The notes beneath the pieces are model-generated. The model ran no database searches, was not told the origin of the DNA, and saw only the letters and a list, made by a program, of their open reading frames with translations. Positions 55,781-63,348 of a DNA stretch of 63,399 nt are shown in pieces. The position numbers were made by a program, and so were the translations under genes. The first letter of the stretch is position 1; the number at the start of each line of letters is the position of its first letter. The stretch is from Roseobacter sp. (GTDB lineage: Bacteria; Pseudomonadota; Alphaproteobacteria; Rhodobacterales; Rhodobacteraceae). The stretch is from NCBI GenBank assembly GCA_024636495.1, contig JAGXGZ010000092.1, positions 1 to 63,399 of the forward strand, written 5' to 3'.

Positions 55781-58201
55781 ATGAATGATTTTGACGAAAT
55801 GGACGCCTTTGAGGGCGCATCTTTGTCGGCCCGCGCCATGGCTGCGCGGCCTCAACCCTATCTTGACGGGCTCAACCCCGCGCAACGTGCCGCAGTTGAG
55901 CAGATGGACGGCCCAGTCTTGATGTTGGCGGGCGCCGGAACGGGCAAAACCAAAGCGCTGACGGCCCGCATTGTGCATCTTATGAACACTGGCCGTGCGC
56001 GCCCAAATGAAATTCTGGCGGTGACGTTTACCAACAAAGCGGCACGCGAGATGAAAAACCGCGTGGGTGGGATGCTGGGCCAAAGCATCGAAGGGATGCC
56101 GTGGCTGGGGACATTTCACGCCGTTTGCGTCAAGCTGCTGCGCCGTCATGCTGAACTGGTGGGGCTGAAGTCGAATTTTACCATTCTGGACACCGATGAT
56201 CAGCTGCGCCTGCTGAAACAATTGATTCAAGCCGAAGGGATTGATGACAAGCGCTGGCCCGCGCGGATGCTGTCTGGCATCATTGACGGCTGGAAGAACC
56301 GCGCGCTGACACCGGACAAGGTGCCAAGTGCCGATGCGGGTCATTACAACCATCGCGGCACAGAGATTTATGAGCAATATCAAGCGCGTCTGAAAGACCT
56401 GAACGCCTGTGATTTCGGCGATCTGCTGTTGCATATGGTGACGATTTTCCAGACCCACGAGGACTTGCTGAAACAATATCAACGCTGGTTCAAATTCATT
56501 CTGGTGGACGAATATCAAGACACCAACGTGGCGCAATATCTGTGGCTGCGGCTGCTGGCGTCGGGGCATAAAAACATCTGCTGCGTGGGCGATGACGATC
56601 AGTCGATCTATGGTTGGCGCGGGGCCGAGGTTGGCAATATCCTGCGGTTCGAGACTGATTTTCCAGGTGCCCATGTGGTGCGGCTGGAACAGAACTACCG
56701 CTCTACGCCGCATATTCTGGCCGCTGCCTCTGGCGTGATTGCGGGGAACGAAGGACGGCTGGGCAAGACGCTATGGACTGAAGCGCGCGATGGCGAAAAG
56801 GTGCGTCTGATCGGCCATTGGGATGGCGAGGAAGAAGCCCGCTGGATCGGCGACGAGATCGAATCCATGCAGCGCGGCGCGCGCGACCTGCGACAGTTTT
56901 CGCTGGACGATATGGCAATTCTTGTGCGTGCCAGCCACCAAATGCGTGCCTTTGAGGACCGTTTTTTGACGATCGGTTTGCCTTACCGCGTGATCGGCGG
57001 CCCGCGCTTTTATGAGCGGCTAGAGATTCGCGATGCAATGGCATATTTCCGTATCGTCACCTCGCCCGATGATGATCTCGCGTTCGAGCGGATCGTGAAC
57101 ACACCCAAACGGGGCTTGGGCGACAAGGCACAGCAGTCGATCCAGAAAACCGCGCGGGAAAACGGCGTGAACCTTGTGGAAGGCGCGCGGATTTTGCTGG
57201 CCAATGGCGGGATCGGCGGCAAGGGGGCGGCACAGCTGCGCCTGTTGATCGATGGGATCGAACGCTGGGGTCATATGATGCGTGGACCGCGCCTGCGGGT
57301 CGAGATCAACGACGACAGCGTAATCGATGATGGTAGCGTGCAAACGCGTTATGAATACGGTCCTCCCGAGGTCAGCCATGTGGAATTGGCCCAGATCATC
57401 TTGGATGAAAGTGGCTATACCGCGCATTGGCAAAACGACAAAACGCCAGAGGCACCGGGGCGGCTTGAGAACCTCAAGGAATTGGTCAAGGCCTTGGAAC
57501 AGTTCGAAAATCTGCAAGGGTTCTTGGAACATGTCAGCTTGATCATGGACAATGAAAGCGACGATGGTGGGGCCAAAGTGTCGATCATGACGCTGCACGC
57601 CGCCAAGGGGCTTGAATTCCCCGCCGTGTTTCTGCCCGGTTGGGAAGACGGTCTTTTCCCGTCGCAAAGGTCGATGGATGAGAGCGGTATGAAAGGCCTC
57701 GAAGAAGAACGTCGCCTTGCCTACGTGGGTATCACTCGGGCCGAGGAGATTTGCACGATTTCTTTCGCCGCCAACCGCCGCGTATTTGGCCAATGGCAAA
57801 GTGCGATGCCCTCGCGGTTCATCGACGAATTGCCCGAACCCCATGTGGATGTCCTGACCCCGCCGGGTCTTTATGGCGGGGGCTTTGGGGCTGCGATGCC
57901 CAAATCCGATCTTCATGAAAAGGCGGCCGAGGCAAATGTCTACAACTCACCCGGATGGCGACGTTTGCAATCGCGCAGCAATGACCGTGGGATGAGCCAG
58001 CCCAAGGAAACGCGCAACGTGACCATCGACATGGCTGCGGTCAGCAGTTTTACGGTGGGCGAGCGCGTGTTTCACCAAAAATTCGGATACGGTGCCGTGA
58101 TTGGCATCGAGGGCGACAAGCTGGAGATCGAGTTTGATAAAGCTGGCATCAAAAAAGTAGTTTCGCGGTTCTTGACCGGGTCGGATGATGTGCCGTTCTA
58201 G
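55781..58201 (+). CDS. uvrD: DNA helicase UvrD/PcrA
   Basis: 806 residues, SF1A helicase. Motif I is LMLAGAGTGKTKAL near 48, the LAVTFTNKAAREMKNR block (Ia) near 78, II VDEYQDTN near 240, III and IV around VGDDDQSIYGWRGA near 270, V VSIMTLHAAKGLEF near 605, VI ERRLAYVGITRAEE near 645. The C-terminal Tudor-like tail ends VFHQKFGYGAVIGIEGDKLEIEF. It acts in excision and mismatch repair. The ATG at 55781 is used rather than the frame start at 55751. Confidence 0.95.
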   Translation: MNDFDEMDAFEGASLSARAMAARPQPYLDGLNPAQRAAVEQMDGPVLMLAGAGTGKTKALTARIVHLMNTGRARPNEILAVTFTNKAAREMKNRVGGMLGQSIEGMPWLGTFHAVCVKLLRRHAELVGLKSNFTILDTDDQLRLLKQLIQAEGIDDKRWPARMLSGIIDGWKNRALTPDKVPSADAGHYNHRGTEIYEQYQARLKDLNACDFGDLLLHMVTIFQTHEDLLKQYQRWFKFILVDEYQDTNVAQYLWLRLLASGHKNICCVGDDDQSIYGWRGAEVGNILRFETDFPGAHVVRLEQNYRSTPHILAAASGVIAGNEGRLGKTLWTEARDGEKVRLIGHWDGEEEARWIGDEIESMQRGARDLRQFSLDDMAILVRASHQMRAFEDRFLTIGLPYRVIGGPRFYERLEIRDAMAYFRIVTSPDDDLAFERIVNTPKRGLGDKAQQSIQKTARENGVNLVEGARILLANGGIGGKGAAQLRLLIDGIERWGHMMRGPRLRVEINDDSVIDDGSVQTRYEYGPPEVSHVELAQIILDESGYTAHWQNDKTPEAPGRLENLKELVKALEQFENLQGFLEHVSLIMDNESDDGGAKVSIMTLHAAKGLEFPAVFLPGWEDGLFPSQRSMDESGMKGLEEERRLAYVGITRAEEICTISFAANRRVFGQWQSAMPSRFIDELPEPHVDVLTPPGLYGGGFGAAMPKSDLHEKAAEANVYNSPGWRRLQSRSNDRGMSQPKETRNVTIDMAAVSSFTVGERVFHQKFGYGAVIGIEGDKLEIEFDKAGIKKVVSRFLTGSDDVPF

Positions 58202-58474
58202 GGCGGGTTGTCTCGACATTCGATGTGACACCTCATCGTCGTCTTGCATCATGGGCGCAGATGCGAACTGAGATCAGTGTTTTCCTGTTTGGCCTGCCAA
58301 CACCGTAAATTGTCGGTGGCTTGGTCATTCTGCTTTGGTTTGTGCTGCAAACTGGCGTGGAACCACCGGAATGGTGTGGTTGTTATCCTTTTAGGGCCAG
58401 CTTCTTAACACGGCACTTGCGTGTGACGCGGCTCAGGTTAGGCTGCTGCCTAGAAAATGAGGAGATGAACCAAG

Positions 58475-59050
58475 ATGACAATGCATCGATTAGCAGGGAT
58501 GACGGCACTTCTGGCGCTTTGTACGGGCGCAGCAATGGCCAGCCCTTTGCAGCTGGAACTTGCAGACCCGCAGCCAGCGGACGTCAGTGCGGGCTTGGCA
58601 GTCGAATACGCCTTTCCTGAAGACGTCAAGTCGCTACGCGACGCCTATATTTCGCTTGGCATAGGCGCAAAGCCCGGTGAGCCTTTGGCGGATTTCAATT
58701 ATTTGAGTTCGGAAAGCAATCCTTTCGCGCTTACCTCTGGTCAAGAAATGAAAGTGGCTGCGCGGATCAAAGGGTATCTTCGGTTTGATGCGCCAGGCGT
58801 TTACACGCTTGAGACCTTTTCAAACGATGGCCTCGAACTAAGCATTGGCGGGCGCGAAGTCGCCAAGGTGGATGAGAAAAGAGGGTGCGATCCCATCGGC
58901 GCCGTCGAGGTGAGCGTCCCTGACGCGGGCTGGTACGAGGTCGAGGCGCTTTACTGGCAGCGCAAGGGCGGTAGCTGCCTTATTATGGAATGGGCCCAAG
59001 AAGGCGGTGCGCTTGAAACTGTGCCTGCAGCTGCGTTTGGCCACAACTAG
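58475..59050 (+). CDS. Secreted PA14-like domain protein
   Basis: 191 residues with a signal peptide (about 1-23, ending AAMAS). The mature part resembles a PA14/GLEYA beta-barrel: ARIKGYLRFDAPGVYTLETF, then SNDGLELSIGGREVAKVDE, and GWYEVEALYWQRKGGSCLIMEW. Such domains bind carbohydrates. GGAG lies 10 bases before the ATG at 58475; an alternative ATG is at 58481. Monocistronic. Confidence 0.75.
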   Translation: MTMHRLAGMTALLALCTGAAMASPLQLELADPQPADVSAGLAVEYAFPEDVKSLRDAYISLGIGAKPGEPLADFNYLSSESNPFALTSGQEMKVAARIKGYLRFDAPGVYTLETFSNDGLELSIGGREVAKVDEKRGCDPIGAVEVSVPDAGWYEVEALYWQRKGGSCLIMEWAQEGGALETVPAAAFGHN

Positions 59051-59443
59051 GGCTGTCTGACCTTGGCGATCGGCGAAGACCGTGCTTTTGGGTATGAGGC
59101 TTCGTCGATGGTCGAGGTCGATCCGCCTGAGGTGATTTCGAAAACGTCGCGATGCAACGATTGTTTCGTGGGTTTTACGGTAGAAGATAAGGTGATTATC
59201 TGCGTCCGGTCTTCTGCGATTGGATAATGTTGGGGCTGATCCCTCAGGAGCCGCAGACACAAATTTCTAGGTCAGCCCATTCGCCGGTTTTTTCTTCGAA
59301 TTTTCAGAGATATGCAGGAATCCCTTTTTATGCGAGAACATCCATATGCGTTCTTTTGTCTGCCCGTGTCCGTTTGTCTTGATAAGGACAGGTGAGCCGA
59401 CCATAAAATATGATCGAACAATAACTTTGATAGGGAATTTCTT
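59051..59443. other. Gene-poor stretch before the FkbM pseudogene
   Basis: No convincing gene. The first 215 bases have an open reverse frame of 71 codons without recognisable family. After about 59280 base composition shifts to AT-rich. GGCTG..CTGACC near 59050 and GGTCAGCCC near 59270 form a short imperfect inverted pair that might mark a decayed insertion, but no transposase similarity is visible. Confidence 0.4.
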
Positions 59444-60055
59444 TTGAAACTTCGCACGATAGTCGAGCGACTTGCTCGCGGAAGAACGTTAAAGCGCAGT
59501 ATTTGCGTCGGAAAGCAAATAGTATCGATCATTGTGTCTCCCGATGCTCAACTGAAATACTTGAAGGTTGGGAGCGACCCATTTGATCAAGATTTGATTG
59601 AGATTGCTTAACACTGCCTAGAGCTAACTGATAGTGTTTGGGACAATGGCGCAAATGTAGCCGTGTTTTCTGTCGCGGCGGCGATTTGTGCCAAGTCGGT
59701 TATTGGGGTCGAAGCGGACATATGGCTGGTAGGTATAGTGCGAGGTACTGCCAATCTTGTAAAAAATTCATATTTAGACATCAAAGTAGTTCCGACTGCG
59801 GTTTCTGACACAACTGGAATTGCCAAGTTTCAAATTTCCAAACGTGGACGCGCATCGAACGCGTTAGCAAAAGCAGGTGGCCGCTCTCAAATGGGTGGCG
59901 TCAGGCAAACCGTTTACGTTCCCACTCTCAATCTCGACACTCTTTTAAACGAATTCGGACCGCCTGATTTCATCAAGATTGACGTTGAGGGAGCGGAATG
60001 GATGGCCATATCTGGTGGCGTATCACTGTTTCGTGAGCACGACCCAACCGTATAG
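59444..60055 (+). pseudogene. FkbM-family methyltransferase, interrupted and truncated
   Basis: Translation from a TTG at 59444 (AGGGAA upstream) reads DPFDQDLIEIA, then TAA at 59609-59611, then continues in the same frame as DSVWDNGANVAVFSVAAA. This is the FkbM start pattern followed by a motif I resembling WDIGANVG. Later segments also fit: DTTGIAKFQIS, NLDTLLNEFG, PDFIKIDVEGAEW. The gene stops at HDPTV (TAG 60053), losing the last 40-60 residues of the family. A GAA-to-TAA change would explain the internal stop. It is AT-rich compared with its neighbours, which suggests transfer followed by decay. The 3' end faces the sRNA array. Confidence 0.8.
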
Positions 60056-60125
60056 CGTTGTTTGGGGGTATATCCCGATATCCAACTGATCTTGGTTCAA
60101 ATACAAAAAGGGCATAAAAACTTTC

Positions 60126-60297
60126 GCCCAAAAACAAGAACGGCGGTGCTTTGGGAGGAAAGCACCGCCGTCTTTTTCGACGTCCCCACTCCGATCGGGA
60201 GGAAAGGGGAAGGGGACGTATCGGGGCGTTCGGTTCTCTGGGAGGAGATAGATACCGGCGGCCCCGCTTCAGACACACAACAGGGAGGGTGCGTGTG
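60126..60297 (-). ncRNA. CcsR/cuckoo-like sRNA array: four CCUCCC-loop hairpins
   Basis: Read on the minus strand from the DUF1127 stop, four hairpins follow. Positions are window coordinates: 60297-60274 (loop CCCUCCC), 60265-60223 (CUCCUCCC), 60219-60180 (8-base outer stem; CCUCCC inside), and 60171-60140 (perfect 13-base stem with a CCUCCC loop). UCUUGUUUUU follows the last as an intrinsic terminator. This matches Rhodobacter sphaeroides CcsR1-4, four sRNAs with conserved CCUCCUCCC loops cotranscribed with a DUF1127 gene, and the alphaproteobacterial cuckoo RNA family. The loops are complementary to Shine-Dalgarno-type GGAGG. Confidence 0.85.
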
Positions 60298-60314
60298 CCC
60301 GATCCGGGAATTTC

Positions 60315-60527
60315 TTAGGCGGCGTCGCGGCCTGTTTCCAGCGCGATGCTGCGGATCTGCGAGCGGGCCATGCCCAAGTCTGCCAGTTCGCGGTTCGACA
60401 AAGCGCTAAGCTCGTTGAATGTTGCGCGATAAACGCGGTTTTGTTTACGGCGTGTCGCAATTGCGGACATCACAGCGTGGTAACGATCTGCGAAGGATGG
60501 AGCGTTTGTTGTGTTTACATATGCCAT
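60315..60527 (-). CDS. ccaF1: DUF1127 small Arg-rich protein, CcaF1-like
   Basis: 70 residues. The ATG at 60527 follows GAGG at 7-base spacing (the frame is open to 60599). N-terminus NTTNAPSFADRYHAV, a basic stretch (TRRKQNRVYRATFNEL), and the DUF1127 element LSALSNRELADLGMARSQI. In R. sphaeroides the homologous CcaF1 is an RNA-binding protein that affects maturation and turnover of the CcsR RNAs encoded downstream. The same arrangement is seen here: four CCUCCC hairpins begin 17 bases after the stop. The promoter -35 TTGTGC (60594-60599) and -10 TACATA (60572-60577), read on the minus strand, have a 16-base spacer. Confidence 0.9.
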   Translation of the reverse strand: MAYVNTTNAPSFADRYHAVMSAIATRRKQNRVYRATFNELSALSNRELADLGMARSQIRSIALETGRDAA

Positions 60528-60583
60528 ATCAGCACCTCGTTTGATTTCAGTTTCGTTCCTGTTGTGACCAATATGTAGGGTCA

Positions 60584-60629
60584 TGCTGCACTTGCACAAT
60601 AGCTAGATCGACAATGCTGCTATGCAGCA
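60584..60629 (-). promoter_or_regulatory. Tandem palindromic operator of ccaF1-like gene
   Basis: Two palindromes about 30 bases apart centre to centre: TGCTGCTATGCAGCA (60615-60629) upstream and TGCTGCACTTGCACAAT (60584-60600), which overlaps the -35 box. This recruiting-plus-activating layout is typical of LysR-type activators. A near copy lies at 60807-60853. Confidence 0.65.
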
Positions 60630-60672
60630 ATTGCATAGGCTAAGTTGACGTAACGTCTTGTAAAATTTTGAC

Positions 60673-60744
60673 AAAAAAATGGCGATGACACCAGGGAGGA
60701 GGAGGGTGCCATCGCCTAAAACAGAAACATCCGGGAGGAGGATG
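60673..60744 (-). ncRNA. Separate two-hairpin cuckoo-like sRNA
   Basis: On the minus strand a small hairpin (60744-60728, CATCC/GGATG, loop UCCUCCC) is followed by a 12-base-pair hairpin (60716-60681) with loop CUCCUCCUCCCU, and then UUUUUUU (60679-60673). The large stem has one G-U pair that would be A-C on the plus strand, so the minus strand is the RNA. Two hairpins with CUCCUCCC loops, the second a terminator, is the exact cuckoo RNA plan. The 5' end is probably near 60788 by promoter position. Confidence 0.85.
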
Positions 60745-60806
60745 GATGCGCCTGGTCTTTTGTGTGGGCAGCGACTTGCGCTGTCCTGAAACCTTTCTGA
60801 CCTATT

Positions 60807-60853
60807 TGCTGCATCTGCACAATTCCATAATTTTGCAATGCTGCTATGCAGCA
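60807..60853 (-). promoter_or_regulatory. Tandem palindromic operator of the separate sRNA
   Basis: TGCTGCTATGCAGCA (60839-60853) is identical over 15 bases to the site before the DUF1127 gene, and TGCTGCATCTGCACAAT (60807-60823) differs from its partner at two positions. Centre spacing is 31 bases. It contains TTGTGC (minus strand, 60822-60817) as a possible -35; the -10 is weak. Confidence 0.65.
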
Positions 60854-60987
60854 AAAACATATGAGGTTTGTATATTTTTTGTGCGTTATTTTGCTCGTTT
60901 GCCCCTTGGATGGGCAGTGTTGTTACGCGCCCTTGCGGTTTGTGCAAAAACTGCCATGTCAAAAGCACCAAATAGAAGGAATACGGC

Positions 60988-62058
60988 ATGCCGATCACCA
61001 AAGCCCAAGTCGAAGCAGCCCTTGAGCGTGTCACCTTGCCGGATGGAAAATCCATCCTTGCACATGATTTGATTCGTGCTTTGACGGTCGAGGGCGATCA
61101 TGTTCGCTTTGTCATCGAAGCACCGAACGCGCAGGTTGCCGCACAAATGGCCCCGTTGCGGGATGCAGCCGAGCAGGTGGTCAAGTCGATCGAGGGTGTA
61201 GGCAACGTGACCGTGGCATTGACGGCCCATGGTCCGTCGGCCAAGCCAGCAGCCCCGAGCCTGAAAATCGGGGGCCATCCAAAACCGCAAGAGGGGCCAA
61301 CGAAGCCGGCAGGCGTGCAACGTATTCTGGCCATCGGCTCTGGCAAAGGGGGCGTGGGCAAGTCCACGGTCAGCTCGAACCTTGCTGTTGCTTTGGCGCG
61401 GGCAGGGCGCAAAGTGGGGTTGCTTGATGCCGATATTTACGGCCCCAGCCAACCGCGCATGATGGGCGTCAACAAGCGCCCCGCGTCGCCCGATGGCAAG
61501 ACGATTATTCCGCTGCATGCCCATGGCGTCACCCTGATGTCTATTGGCTTTATGATGGAGGAAGGCAAAGCCGTCGTCTGGCGCGGCCCGATGTTGATGG
61601 GGGCGTTGCAACAAATGCTGGGTCAGGTGGAGTGGGGAGAGCTTGATGTGCTTTTGGTTGATCTGCCACCCGGGACCGGCGATGTGCAATTGACGCTGTG
61701 CACCAAATCCGAATTGTCAGGGGCCATTGTCGTATCCACCCCGCAAGACGTGGCGCTGATTGATGCGCGCAAGGCAATTGACATGTTTAACACCCTCAAG
61801 ACTCCCGTGCTGGGCCTGATCGAGAATATGTCGATGTTCGTCTGCCCCGATTGTGGGGCAGAGCATCAGATATTCGGCCATGGGGGTGTCGCGGCAGAGG
61901 CGAAAAAAATCGGCGTACCCTTGTTGGGCAGCTTGCCCATTGATCTCGATACCCGACTAGCTGGCGATGGCGGCACACCGATTGCGGCAGGGGATGGCCC
62001 GATGGCGCAGGCTTACGCGCGCATTGCCGAAGGCCTGATCAAGGGCGGGATGGCCTAA
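60988..62058 (+). CDS. apbC: Iron-sulfur cluster carrier ATPase Mrp/ApbC
   Basis: 356 residues. An N-terminal MIP18/DUF59-like domain (about 1-80) and an NBP35-type P-loop domain: GSGKGGVGKSTVSSNLAVAL near 113, LLDADIYGPSQPRMMG near 145, DLPPGTGDVQLTL near 228, and the cluster-binding CPDC near 290. It builds and transfers [4Fe-4S] clusters in the cytosol. The stop overlaps the reverse pseudogene by four bases. Confidence 0.95.
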   Translation: MPITKAQVEAALERVTLPDGKSILAHDLIRALTVEGDHVRFVIEAPNAQVAAQMAPLRDAAEQVVKSIEGVGNVTVALTAHGPSAKPAAPSLKIGGHPKPQEGPTKPAGVQRILAIGSGKGGVGKSTVSSNLAVALARAGRKVGLLDADIYGPSQPRMMGVNKRPASPDGKTIIPLHAHGVTLMSIGFMMEEGKAVVWRGPMLMGALQQMLGQVEWGELDVLLVDLPPGTGDVQLTLCTKSELSGAIVVSTPQDVALIDARKAIDMFNTLKTPVLGLIENMSMFVCPDCGAEHQIFGHGGVAAEAKKIGVPLLGSLPIDLDTRLAGDGGTPIAAGDGPMAQAYARIAEGLIKGGMA

Positions 62059-62686
62059 GCTGGTTCTTTCTTCCAGTCGCTGCGATCTTTGCAGGCGGCT
62101 TCCTGAACCACGACCGCTTCGTCCTTCATGCCGGTTTTGATGGTGTCAGGCATTTTTCCGGCACCCAGCACAATCGAGCGGGCGGAGGTCACATTGGTTG
62201 CGCGCACGTCAACGCAGGCTGCGATCCCATCTGCTTCGGCCTTGCCATCGTTGTCTTTCAACTTGGCCACTTCAAAGCAAATGCCGAAGAAATTCACCGG
62301 GCTTTTGTCGCACATCACACTCGGGGCGACTTCCCCAATGATTTTGCCGTCTTTATAGGTGCGGATACTTGGTCAAAGCCCCGCGTGTCGGCAAGGCTTG
62401 CGGAAATCCCGGCCTTTTCGGAATGGCGCAGGCCGCACACCGACACGCCCTTGTCGAGAGAGGCGATATCAATCGCCTTTGAAAGTGCTGGGCCGACCTG
62501 CGGTATCCACTCTGCCCACTCGGCCTTGCTCTCGACCTCTCCTGCTAAGACCGTGCATATCACGGCCACGCGAAAATCGGGGCCAATATCCGCAGCGACG
62601 ATGCCGAACTGATCTGTTGTGCGGGTAAAAAAGTCTGCCATTGCGCCAGTCGGGATAAAGGCCAGCGCCAAAATAAGGTGTTTCAT
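62055..62686 (-). pseudogene. Secreted protein gene with a one-base frameshift
   Basis: Translation from ATG 62686 gives a signal peptide (MKHLILALAFIPTGAMA) and continues as ADFFTRTTDQFGIV to TRGFD. After about 62371 the coding sense moves to another frame (SIRTYKDGKIIGEVAPSVMCDKSPVNFFG...) up to 62055. One missing G in the GG at 62371-62372 would restore TRGFDPSIRTYKDGK and about 210 residues. It could be true decay or a sequencing error. The restored protein has several Cys and would be periplasmic; I do not recognise the family. Confidence 0.75.
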
Positions 62687-63079
62687 GTCAATTTCTTTCA
62701 CGTTGATTTCAAGGGCATCAGCGCATGGCTGAAGTGCGCGCCACATATTAACAAATGATAGACTGATAATTTTGCACCTTTGGGATAGCAGAAAAACCGG
62801 TTTCCGAGATGACGAGGTAACATCTGGGTGCGTGCAATACCGTGCAGAGGTCTCTTTGATCGTTAAAAAAGCCATAGCGCGGCCGAAGGGATGATCTTCA
62901 CGGGATTTCATGGGATTTAAATATCACTGCAGGAATTCAGTTGTTGGGTGATTCGGCCAAAAAGCGCCGATTCAAGTGGAGATTCGGGAATGATGCCTTG
63001 AATCCTGTTGCGCGATCCAGTTGATTTGTGGAACAAGGCAAGAACATGGCTTGTGGATAAGTCTGTGGTCTAAAATAGT
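62687..63079. other. Non-coding region upstream of TGGG repeats
   Basis: No convincing gene. It contains one perfect DnaA box (TGTGGATAA at 63052-63060) and a near-match TTTGTGGAA at about 63025, plus the local repeat GGGATTTCATGGGATTT near 62900. A single good DnaA box is not evidence for an origin. Confidence 0.5.
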
Positions 63080-63104
63080 TGGGAAAACGTGGGAAATTTT
63101 GGGC
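63080..63104 (+). promoter_or_regulatory. Three TGGG repeats with 10-base period (MraZ-box-like)
   Basis: TGGGA at 63080, TGGGA at 63090 and TGGGC at 63100 are spaced exactly ten bases apart. This is the pattern bound by MraZ before mraZ at the head of the division and cell-wall gene cluster. No mraZ start follows on the plus strand within the window. Confidence 0.55.
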
Positions 63105-63111
63105 GCGATTT

Positions 63112-63348
63112 TTAAATACTACATCTAGTGTTTATCGACCTTAATATCTCACGATACGGTGATAATGCTGAACTCAAGCATTCTACATGTTGTTTTTCAG
63201 GGCTGTGCAAAACCAAATCCAGTATATAAATCTGAAAAAAATTGTAGACGCCCATGATTTCCCATGGCATCCCTAGTGCATCGGATGAGAACGAGACACG
63301 GGGCACCAAACGACCCCAACGACCATAAAAAAACTCTAGCAGGTTCAT
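63112..63348 (-). CDS. Hypothetical protein in AT-rich DNA
   Basis: 78 residues, ATG at 63348 with GAGGTG seven bases upstream. Composition is AT-rich and codon use differs from the surroundings. The middle is aromatic and hydrophobic (MPWEIMGVYNFFQIYILDLVLH), but no clear signal or domain is seen. It runs against the TGGG repeats, ending eight bases from them. It may belong to DNA inserted beside the repeats. No family recognised. Confidence 0.4.
   Translation of the reverse strand: MNLLEFFYGRWGRLVPRVSFSSDALGMPWEIMGVYNFFQIYILDLVLHSPEKQHVECLSSALSPYREILRSINTRCSI

Noticed and set aside
59050..59275. Possible insertion-sequence remnant with short inverted ends
   Set aside because: The end repeats match only over a few bases and no transposase motif could be read in any frame.
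59272..59532. 86-codon reverse frame opposite the FkbM remnant
   Set aside because: The forward strand shows recognisable methyltransferase motifs; the reverse translation shows none.
62128..62628. Forward frames of 75-89 codons opposite the frameshifted gene
   Set aside because: Antisense to a frame with a proper signal peptide; no ribosome sites.
63052..63060. Perfect DnaA box as a sign of a replication origin
   Set aside because: Only one good box, no cluster or AT-rich unwinding region with further boxes, and no origin-linked genes such as hemE or dnaA nearby.
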